DNA of 9,077 nucleotides, taken from an uncultured Chitinophagaceae bacterium. GTDB lineage: Bacteria; Bacteroidota; Bacteroidia; Chitinophagales; Chitinophagaceae. Within the stretch, counting starts at the first letter, position 1. Every line of letters begins with the position of its first letter. The notes under the pieces are model-generated. The model saw only the letters and a program-made list of their open reading frames with translations, did not search any database and was not told the DNA's origin. A program made the translations under genes and the position numbers. This document shows, in pieces, positions 1-4,849 of the stretch. The stretch covers positions 1 through 9,077 of the forward strand of contig CAMPGG010000128.1 in the NCBI GenBank assembly GCA_946885335.1, given 5' to 3'.

Positions 1-2
1 TT

Positions 3-119
3 ACAACTGAAGAAATTTACGAGATTTTTTCTGTTGCAAACATTGTGGGCGGAACCATCGTTATACCACATACCCGTCGAGCCGCAGAATACTGGGAAGC
101 TTTGTTGGCCGGTGAATGA
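3..119 (+). CDS. Carboxymuconolactone decarboxylase/AhpD-like protein, 3' end only
   Basis: This is the last 38 codons of a gene that begins left of the window, ending in TGA at 117-119. The visible tail is helical, with a GGTIVIPHTRRA stretch followed by an aromatic/acidic end (AEYWEALLAGE). I recognise this as the C-terminal helix pair of carboxymuconolactone decarboxylase (CMD)/AhpD-like proteins, small all-alpha proteins that include decarboxylases and peroxidase partners. The CxxC-containing or catalytic part of the fold lies outside the window, so no reaction can be assigned. The next gene, korB, starts 95 bp downstream with its own promoter box, so the two are probably separate transcription units. 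The family call rests on a short tail and is moderately secure. Confidence 0.6.
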   Translation, partial: TTEEIYEIFSVANIVGGTIVIPHTRRAAEYWEALLAGE

Positions 120-189
120 TTATGTAATAAATTTTCTTATATAAAAAGAAAGTTGTAAAATAGATAACATTCTTTCTTATTAACGATTG

Positions 190-197
190 TAATTTTG
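190..197 (+). promoter_or_regulatory. Bacteroidota -7 promoter box of korB
   Basis: TAATTTTG is an exact match to TAnnTTTG, the -7 element of Bacteroidota promoters. It lies 17 nt before the ATG at 215. No TTTG-type -33 element is seen at the usual spacing. The transcript would start a few bases past position 197, giving a leader of roughly 10-15 nt. This argues against the in-frame TTG at 200 as the start codon. Confidence 0.65.
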
Positions 198-214
198 CAT
201 TGAATTTAAATACC

Positions 215-1249
215 ATGAGCGATACAGCAACAATCCCCCTGCCCGTTTTAACCTCCAAAGATTTTGTAACTGACCAGGAAGTAAGATGGTGTCCTGGTTG
301 CGGGGATTACTCCATTTTGGCACAGGTACAGAAAGTAATGCCAACATTGGGCATTCCAAGGGAAAACATCGTGATTGTGAGCGGCATTGGCTGTAGCAGC
401 CGTTTCCCTTATTATATGAATACTTATGGCATGCACTCCATTCACGGACGAGCGGCGGCAGTTGCCAGCGGGCTTAAAGCTTCCAGGCCTGAATTAAGTG
501 TTTGGATCGTTTCGGGTGATGGGGATAGTTTAAGCATTGGCGGAAATCATACTATTCATTTGCTTCGCAGAAATTTCGATGTCAACCTGATGTTATTTAA
601 CAACCAGATCTATGGTTTAACAAAGGGACAATATTCTCCAACTTCCGAAGAAAATAAAATCACTAAATCAACGCCATTAGGAAGTATCGATCACCCGTTT
701 AATCCTTTGGCGCTTGCGCTGGGCGCCGATGCAACTTTTGTAGCCCGCAGCATGGACCGCGATGTTAAACACCTGCAGGCCATGTTGATCAGGTCTAATC
801 AGCACAGGGGCGCATCTTTCCTGGAAATATACCAGAACTGTAACATTTTTAATGACGCTGCATTTGAAATTTTTACAGATAAATCAACAAAGCCACAGGA
901 AACACTTTTCCTGGAACAGGGACAACCGCTTGTATTTGGAGCAAACAAAGAAAAAGGAATTCGGTTGGAAGGATTTACACCCAAAGTAATTGAATTCGGA
1001 AATGGTTTTGGTCCTGATGATTGCTGGATCCATGATGAACATGATATATATAAAGCGCAGATATTGGTTCGCATTTTTGATAATCCAAAAACCGAAGGCC
1101 ACCTGCCAAGACCATTTGGTGTTTTTTATCAAAGTAACAGGCCATGTTATGAGGATGTGATGAAACAACAATTGGAAGATGCCATGGCTAAAAAACCAGC
1201 CGACCTGGACAAACTTTTACGCGGTAACGAAGTTTGGACAATCAGCTAA
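215..1249 (+). CDS. korB: 2-oxoacid (probably 2-oxoglutarate):ferredoxin oxidoreductase, beta subunit
   Basis: This is the thiamine-diphosphate-binding beta subunit of a two-subunit 2-oxoacid:ferredoxin oxidoreductase. The enzyme converts a 2-oxoacid plus CoA to acyl-CoA, CO2 and reduced ferredoxin in the cytoplasm. The 344-residue product has CPGCGDY (residues 26-32), GIGCS (57-61), the ThDP/Mg site GDGDSLSIGGNH (101-112) with NNQIYGLTKGQ (129-139), and YQNCN (206-210). Cys26, Cys29, Cys60 and Cys209 have the spacing of the four [4Fe-4S] ligands of this family. The ATG at 215 is preferred over an in-frame TTG at 200, because the -7 box at 190-197 places the transcript start at or after that TTG. 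The length is normal for the family. The alpha subunit that these enzymes require is not next to it in the window. Preference for 2-oxoglutarate over pyruvate is inferred from family resemblance and is not proven. Confidence 0.92.
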   Translation: MSDTATIPLPVLTSKDFVTDQEVRWCPGCGDYSILAQVQKVMPTLGIPRENIVIVSGIGCSSRFPYYMNTYGMHSIHGRAAAVASGLKASRPELSVWIVSGDGDSLSIGGNHTIHLLRRNFDVNLMLFNNQIYGLTKGQYSPTSEENKITKSTPLGSIDHPFNPLALALGADATFVARSMDRDVKHLQAMLIRSNQHRGASFLEIYQNCNIFNDAAFEIFTDKSTKPQETLFLEQGQPLVFGANKEKGIRLEGFTPKVIEFGNGFGPDDCWIHDEHDIYKAQILVRIFDNPKTEGHLPRPFGVFYQSNRPCYEDVMKQQLEDAMAKKPADLDKLLRGNEVWTIS

Positions 1250-1278
1250 TAATTTTTCAAGTATGATTTCTTTTTATG

Positions 1279-1294
1279 CAACTAGTATTAGTTG
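1279..1294. other. Small inverted repeat between convergent genes
   Basis: CAACTA (1279-1284) and TAGTTG (1289-1294) can pair around a GTAT loop. The repeat lies in the 38-bp gap between korB and the convergent cupin gene and includes the cupin stop codon (1288-1290). It lacks a good downstream T-run for either strand and has only two G:C pairs, so it is at best a weak bidirectional transcription end. Confidence 0.2.
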
Positions 1295-2181
1295 TTAATT
1301 GGAGCGGCCTCTTTTAAAACTTTTTCTGCATTCTCCTGTATAGTTTTCCTTTTGTTTTCGTACCACCAGACAGGTGCTGTTTTTTTCATCATGGTGTCAA
1401 TACTGCGCATACCAAATAAATTCCATGCACCTTTTAATTTACCGGTTATGGAAGGTTGCATAGCCCGCAGGCTCATGGCAAAACCACTGTCTAAATATTC
1501 CATATGATGCCAGTAACCGGCTGGCATAAATAATGTATCGCCATGATCCAGTATCACCTCGTAGCCTTGCGCTAATTTCAATGCAGGAAATTTTTCAAAA
1601 TCCAGTTTACCCGCTTCATGGTAATGGCTGAAATCCGCCAAACTCAATACTTCAAATGGTTTACGATATAATTTATGTTGTTCGGTAAATGGAAAAAGCA
1701 GCACTCTTTTTCTTCCGGCAAATTGCGTATGCAGAATATGTGACAGGTCAATGTCAAAATGCATATGGGTTATGGAAGTTGCACCGCCTACAAATAACAT
1801 GGGGTAACGTTTTACAAAGCCTTTCATTAAATGTTCCGGCCATGTAAAATCTTGTGTAAGCTGTGGAGCATGTTCAAAAATATTGAATAAGAAAATGCGC
1901 CATCCTGCCGGGCCCTTACTGATCATGTCAATGTATTCACCAAAAGTTTTATAATCATCGGCCGTGTTAATCGGTGTATAAGCATCACTTTTTACATTAT
2001 TGTATAAGCCTACTTTTTTATCGCCTACCAGGTTTTTAAAATATTGCCAGTTCCATTTATGGTATGCAGGCCACTGTTTTGCAAGATCTTTTATTACCAC
2101 CGGAACCTGTGGATGATAAAACCGGTTTCTAAAATCAACCGGGTCGATTGAATTTACGGTGTCAACTGGTTTTAATTGCAT
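1288..2181 (-). CDS. Cupin-like (JmjC/FIH-type) Fe(II)/2-oxoglutarate-dependent oxygenase
   Basis: This 297-residue protein belongs to the cupin_8/JmjC-like family that contains factor-inhibiting-HIF (FIH) type hydroxylases. These are cytoplasmic Fe(II) and 2-oxoglutarate-dependent enzymes that hydroxylate protein side chains or small molecules. The N-terminal part (about 10-60) has the family's typical segment PVVIKDLAKQWPAYHKWN. The double-stranded beta-helix core shows a metal-binding HxD at His141-x-Asp143. GRKRVLLFPF (156-165) follows, where Lys158 aligns with the 2-oxoglutarate-binding lysine of FIH. The third metal ligand is in MPAGYWHHMEYL (219-230), His225 or His226. The facial triad therefore looks complete and the enzyme should be active. 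The C-terminal 55 residues are basic and rich in Lys and Trp. The ATG at 2181 lies 17 nt after an exact -7 box at 2206-2199. The substrate cannot be inferred, since no neighbour is an obvious partner. Confidence 0.85.
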   Translation of the reverse strand: MQLKPVDTVNSIDPVDFRNRFYHPQVPVVIKDLAKQWPAYHKWNWQYFKNLVGDKKVGLYNNVKSDAYTPINTADDYKTFGEYIDMISKGPAGWRIFLFNIFEHAPQLTQDFTWPEHLMKGFVKRYPMLFVGGATSITHMHFDIDLSHILHTQFAGRKRVLLFPFTEQHKLYRKPFEVLSLADFSHYHEAGKLDFEKFPALKLAQGYEVILDHGDTLFMPAGYWHHMEYLDSGFAMSLRAMQPSITGKLKGAWNLFGMRSIDTMMKKTAPVWWYENKRKTIQENAEKVLKEAAPINN

Positions 2182-2198
2182 ATACTGCTTAATTTTGG

Positions 2199-2206
2199 CA
2201 AAGGTA
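2199..2206 (-). promoter_or_regulatory. Bacteroidota -7 promoter box of the cupin gene
   Basis: Read on the minus strand this is TACCTTTG, an exact TAnnTTTG match 17 nt before the ATG at 2181. That is the same distance as the korB box from its ATG. A minus-strand TTTG at 2234-2231 could be a -33 element, but its 24-nt spacer is slightly long. The box shares its TA (2205-2206) with the plus-strand box for yciO. Confidence 0.65.
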
Positions 2207-2212
2207 ATTTTG
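2205..2212 (+). promoter_or_regulatory. Bacteroidota -7 promoter box, candidate for yciO
   Basis: TAATTTTG matches TAnnTTTG exactly on the plus strand and overlaps the divergent cupin box by the central TA. A transcript starting just downstream would have a leader of about 75 nt before the yciO ATG at 2294. That is longer than at korB, the cupin gene or ctaA, so the assignment is less certain. No clear -33 element is seen. Confidence 0.45.
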
Positions 2213-2293
2213 TAAAAAAGTTACTACCAGCAAATTTAACCTGTCCCCAGATGCACGGAAATATTTTTCCCTCACAAATTAAAGTGAAAAGTT

Positions 2294-2911
2294 ATGCTTT
2301 TAAAAGTTCACCCGGAAAATCCACAGCCGCGCCATATTCAAACCATTGCAAACACATTGAGTGCTGGTGGAATTATCATTTATCCAACCGATACGATTTA
2401 TGGTTTAGGTTGTGATATTTTTCAACCAAAGGCTATTGAAAAAATCTGCCGCATCAAAAACATTGATCCACGCAAAGCGCAGTTATCTTTTATCTGCGAC
2501 GATCTCAGTAGTTTGAGTGAATATACCAGGCAACTATCCACACCCGTTTATAGAATGCTCAAAGAGTACTTACCAGGTCCTTATACTTTTATTTTGCCTG
2601 CAAGTAAACAGGTGCCCAAATTATTACAGAGTAAAAAGAATACGGTAGGTCTCCGGATTCCAGATAATAAAATCGCTTGTGCCATTATAAAGGAATTAGG
2701 CAGGCCCATTTTAAGCGCCTCGCTGCCGGGTGAAATGGTTGAAGATTATACCGATCCTGAAATAATGAAAGATACATTTCCTCACCAGGTTGATATCATC
2801 GTTGATGGAGGCATTGGCGGTTTTCAACCATCAACTGTTATTGATTGTACCGGCGATGAGCCTGTGCTGGTGCGTAAAGGTTTGGGTGAATGGGTGGAAG
2901 AAATTGCTTAA
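2294..2911 (+). CDS. yciO: YciO-family protein (Sua5/YciO/YrdC superfamily)
   Basis: This 205-residue protein is a full-length YrdC-fold protein close in length and sequence to E. coli YciO. The start, VHPENPQPRHIQ (residues 5-16), resembles the YciO N-terminus. Next are YPTDTIYGLGC (30-40), DLSSLSEYT (70-78), GPYTFILP (95-102), GLRIP (119-123), STVID (180-184) and VRKGLG (193-198). Related TsaC/Sua5 enzymes make threonylcarbamoyl-AMP for tRNA t6A. Here the TsaC signatures are altered: the KxR at the active site is K55-N-I57, and the SAN motif is replaced by SASLPG (141-146). E. coli YciO differs from TsaC at the same places. Nucleotide and RNA binding are plausible, but t6A synthesis should not be assumed. 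The ATG at 2294 gives the family-typical N-terminus; no Shine-Dalgarno sequence is obvious. Its TAA (2909-2911) overlaps the stop of convergent rnhB. Confidence 0.88.
   Translation: MLLKVHPENPQPRHIQTIANTLSAGGIIIYPTDTIYGLGCDIFQPKAIEKICRIKNIDPRKAQLSFICDDLSSLSEYTRQLSTPVYRMLKEYLPGPYTFILPASKQVPKLLQSKKNTVGLRIPDNKIACAIIKELGRPILSASLPGEMVEDYTDPEIMKDTFPHQVDIIVDGGIGGFQPSTVIDCTGDEPVLVRKGLGEWVEEIA
2908..2911. other. Overlapping convergent stop codons (TTAA)
   Basis: The palindrome TTAA supplies TAA to yciO on the plus strand (2909-2911) and TAA to rnhB on the minus strand (2910-2908). There is no room for a terminator between the genes, so transcripts of at least one must run into the other. Confidence 0.9.
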
Positions 2912-3564
2912 ATAACAACATCAACACTGTAATCATCGCCAACATTTTCCGGAATACTTTCATCATAAATTAACCGGAAACTTTTGCGATGGTAAGATGT
3001 AGGACCATATTTATTCAGTGCATCCCTGTGTTCTAATGTTGCATAACCTTTGTTTTGCTGCCAGTTATATTTCGGATGTTTGCGATGCAACTGTTTCATA
3101 AAATCATCGCGGTAAGTTTTGGCTAATATGCTGGCTGCAGCAATTGAAGAATATATACTATCACCCTGGATAATACAGCAATGAGGAATTTTTTTATATT
3201 TTTTGAAACGATTGCCATCAATCAATAACATACCAGGTTGAATACTTAACTTCTTTACGGCAATATGCATACTTTTTATAGAAGCATTCAATATGTTGAA
3301 CTGGTCAATTTTTTTATTGCAAAGACTGGCAACAGAAAAAGCAACGGCTTTTTCTTCAATGTAGGGTCTTAATTCGTAACGTTCTTTTTCTGTAAGCTGC
3401 TTGGAATCATTAAGAGTTAGATGAAAAAAATCTTTAGGAAGAATAACAGCAGCAGCGAACACCGGTCCTGCCAGGCATCCACGTCCCGCTTCATCGCAGC
3501 CGGCTTCGAGCAATTCGTCCTGGTGAGTAATTTTCAACAATTCTTTTTTTGTCAAAGAAAACAA
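2908..3564 (-). CDS. rnhB: Ribonuclease HII
   Basis: RNase HII cleaves the RNA strand of RNA:DNA hybrids and starts removal of single ribonucleotides from DNA in the cytoplasm. The 218-residue product shows GCDEAGRG (22-29), with the first two catalytic acids Asp24 and Glu25. It also has NDSKQL (52-57), IDGN (115-118) with the third acid Asp116, and GDSIYSSIAAASILAKTYRD (134-153) with Asp135 and Asp153. The conserved C-terminal block NKGYATLEHRDAL (171-183) and GPTSYHRKSF (187-196) is intact. The start must be non-ATG. An in-frame stop lies at 3573-3571, and the first in-frame ATG (Met99) comes after the active-site loop. TTG at 3564 is chosen; TTG codons at residues 4, 9 and 10 are alternatives. 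A degenerate -7-like box (ATTATTTG, 3588-3581) lies 16 nt upstream of this TTG. Confidence 0.94.
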   Translation of the reverse strand: MFSLTKKELLKITHQDELLEAGCDEAGRGCLAGPVFAAAVILPKDFFHLTLNDSKQLTEKERYELRPYIEEKAVAFSVASLCNKKIDQFNILNASIKSMHIAVKKLSIQPGMLLIDGNRFKKYKKIPHCCIIQGDSIYSSIAAASILAKTYRDDFMKQLHRKHPKYNWQQNKGYATLEHRDALNKYGPTSYHRKSFRLIYDESIPENVGDDYSVDVVI

Positions 3565-3580
3565 TGCTATCTATCCTAAT

Positions 3581-3588
3581 CAAATAAT
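3581..3588 (-). promoter_or_regulatory. Degenerate -7-like box ahead of rnhB
   Basis: Read on the minus strand this is ATTATTTG, which keeps the TTTG half but not the TA half of TAnnTTTG. It sits 16 nt before the TTG at 3564, nearly the same spacing as the exact boxes of korB and the cupin gene. That spacing is the main reason to list it. Confidence 0.3.
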
Positions 3589-3676
3589 TTCGTAATTAAA
3601 TTTTCACATTTGCATTATCTGTAATAGATTTTTTTGTTTTAGATGATCAAAACCTGAAATCATACACCGGCTGCTT

Positions 3677-3684
3677 TACCTTTG
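3677..3684 (+). promoter_or_regulatory. Bacteroidota -7 promoter box of ctaA
   Basis: TACCTTTG is an exact TAnnTTTG match with only 8 nt between it and the ATG at 3693. A transcript starting a few bases past the box would have almost no leader. No -33 element is seen at normal spacing; the nearest TTTTG, at 3632-3636, is about 40 nt away. Confidence 0.6.
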
Positions 3685-3692
3685 CACGCATT

Positions 3693-4760
3693 ATGTCTGA
3701 TATGCTGGTTCAAAAAAAATCCCCGGGTGCAGTGGCAAACTGGTTATTGATCGGGGTTGGTATGTTGATTGTCCAAATTCTGTTGGGTGGCATCACCCGC
3801 TTAACTGGTTCGGGACTTTCTATTACTGAATGGAATATAATTACCGGCACGCTTCCTCCTTTGAATGAACAACAATGGCTGTTGGAATTTGAAAAATACC
3901 AAAACACGCCCCAATACCAGTTATTAAATACGGATTTTAATTTGCGTGATTTTAAATTCATTTTTTTCTGGGAATGGTTTCACCGTTTCTGGGCAAGGTT
4001 ACTTGGCGTTGTTTTTCTTATACCATTTATTTATTTTTTAATTCGCGGATATTTCAAAAAAGAGATGGTCAAGCCTTTGATCATTCTCTTCCTCCTGGGA
4101 GCATTACAAGGCGCTGTAGGTTGGATCATGGTTGCCAGCGGACTTACCGGTGATGCTGTGTATGTAAAACCTACAAGGCTTGCATTGCATTTTATTTTTG
4201 CCATGGGTTTACTGTGTTATACTTATTGGTTTGCGCTGCAGTTACTTGTGCCATCACACCAAAAAGTGCATTACCCGGCCTTAAAAAATTTTACCTGGCT
4301 GTTGGTAGCTTTACTGGTAATTCAATTTATTTATGGAGCACTCATGGCAGGACATAAAGCTGCTACAGCAGCTTACACCTGGCCCGATATCAATGGCAGT
4401 TATTTTCCTGAATTTATGTTTGGTGCACCGGCAGGTTTGATGAATTTAATTGAGAACAAGATCACCATTCATTTTATTCACCGTAACCTGGCTTATATTT
4501 TATTTGTGCTGGTCATCATCTGGACTGTAAAAGCTTACAAATTCAGCGGTTCAAAATTGTTCAACAGCCAGAAAAAGTGGCCCATGATCTGGATTCTTCT
4601 ACAAGTCGTTCTGGGAATTTTAACGGTGATTACCAGCCTAAAAATCGTTCCAAACCAATGGGGCATATTTGAATGGATGGCCCAATTGCACCAGTTAGTG
4701 GCCATGATGTTCCTGCTTTCTTTAGTGAATATGATCTTTCTGTTAAAAAAAGCAGGTTGA
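3693..4760 (+). CDS. ctaA: Heme A synthase (COX15/CtaA)
   Basis: Heme A synthase oxidises the C8 methyl of heme O to a formyl group, giving heme A for aa3-type cytochrome oxidases in the inner membrane. The 355-residue protein has eight predicted membrane segments. Family motifs are GGITRLTGSGLSITEWNII (32-50), EWFHRFWARLLG (94-105), ALHF (164-167), ITIHFIHRNLAY (257-268) and LHQL (332-335). The heme-binding histidines are His97, His166, His263 and His333. The first periplasmic loop carries no cysteine pair, so this is the mitochondrial/alphaproteobacterial (COX15-like) type rather than the Bacillus CtaA type. The ATG at 3693 is supported by the -7 box ending 8 nt upstream; Met4 is a less likely start. 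The next gene on the strand starts 89 bp later, and the partner heme O synthase gene is not in the window. Confidence 0.94.
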   Translation: MSDMLVQKKSPGAVANWLLIGVGMLIVQILLGGITRLTGSGLSITEWNIITGTLPPLNEQQWLLEFEKYQNTPQYQLLNTDFNLRDFKFIFFWEWFHRFWARLLGVVFLIPFIYFLIRGYFKKEMVKPLIILFLLGALQGAVGWIMVASGLTGDAVYVKPTRLALHFIFAMGLLCYTYWFALQLLVPSHQKVHYPALKNFTWLLVALLVIQFIYGALMAGHKAATAAYTWPDINGSYFPEFMFGAPAGLMNLIENKITIHFIHRNLAYILFVLVIIWTVKAYKFSGSKLFNSQKKWPMIWILLQVVLGILTVITSLKIVPNQWGIFEWMAQLHQLVAMMFLLSLVNMIFLLKKAG

Positions 4761-4769
4761 TCTTTTTTT
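4745..4769 (+). terminator. Weak A/T hairpin with T-run at the end of ctaA
   Basis: AAAAAAAG (4745-4752) can pair with CTTTTTTT (4762-4769) around a 9-nt loop that contains the ctaA stop codon. The T-run gives it a terminator-like look, but the stem is almost wholly A:U and would be unstable in RNA. It may be a partial termination site or merely low-complexity sequence. Confidence 0.2.
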
Positions 4770-4776
4770 GAACAGC

Positions 4777-4784
4777 TGTATTTG
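4777..4784 (+). promoter_or_regulatory. Near-match -7 box, candidate promoter of the patatin gene
   Basis: TGTATTTG differs from TAnnTTTG at one position. A TTG at 4757-4759, inside the end of ctaA, lies 17 nt upstream and could act as a -33 element. Transcripts from here would carry a leader of about 60 nt that includes the hairpin at 4793-4817. Confidence 0.3.
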
Positions 4785-4792
4785 AAAGCGCA

Positions 4793-4817
4793 GCATTTAA
4801 ATGTTATTTTTAAATGC
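4793..4817 (+). repeat. Perfect 9-bp inverted repeat between ctaA and the patatin gene
   Basis: GCATTTAAA (4793-4801) and TTTAAATGC (4809-4817) are exact reverse complements separated by TGTTATT. They are nested inside a second exact inverted repeat, GAACAGC (4770-4776) with GCTGTTC (4831-4837). A 12-base palindrome (4819-4830) lies between the two right arms. No T-run follows, so a simple terminator is unlikely. It could be a leader structure or an operator for a dimeric regulator. Confidence 0.45.
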
Positions 4818-4849
4818 AATTCAATTGAATGCTGTTCTAAACCTTGCTT

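Noticed and set aside
133..178. Hairpins upstream of korB (TTTCTT/AAGAAA and AAGAAAG/CTTTCTT) and a direct repeat TTTCTTAT at 133-140 and 173-180
   Set aside because: Short, nearly pure A/T pairings in low-complexity intergenic sequence; expected by chance at this composition.
200..214. TTG at 200 as an upstream start for korB, adding five residues
   Set aside because: The exact -7 box at 190-197 puts the transcript start at about 200-204, so this codon would be at or outside the mRNA end; the ATG at 215 fits better.
799..1171. Minus-strand open frames inside korB
   Set aside because: Antisense shadows of a well-supported gene with no protein-like motifs or start signals.
2176..2415. Plus-strand reading frame beginning inside the cupin start region
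   Set aside because: It overlaps yciO in another frame, has no family features, and spans the promoter region; not a gene.
3565..3692. Possible small RNA or extra gene in the rnhB-ctaA spacer
   Set aside because: AT-rich, with no stable structure or convincing reading frame; it is accounted for by divergent promoters.
4743..4771. Slippery A-AAA-AAA run near the end of ctaA as a programmed -1 frameshift site
   Set aside because: The phase is right, but the -1 frame ends after only six further codons and no strong downstream structure is present. It is most likely ordinary Lys-Lys coding.
4844..4849. TTG at 4844 as the start of the patatin-like gene
   Set aside because: It adds only two residues, and a proper ATG follows at 4850.
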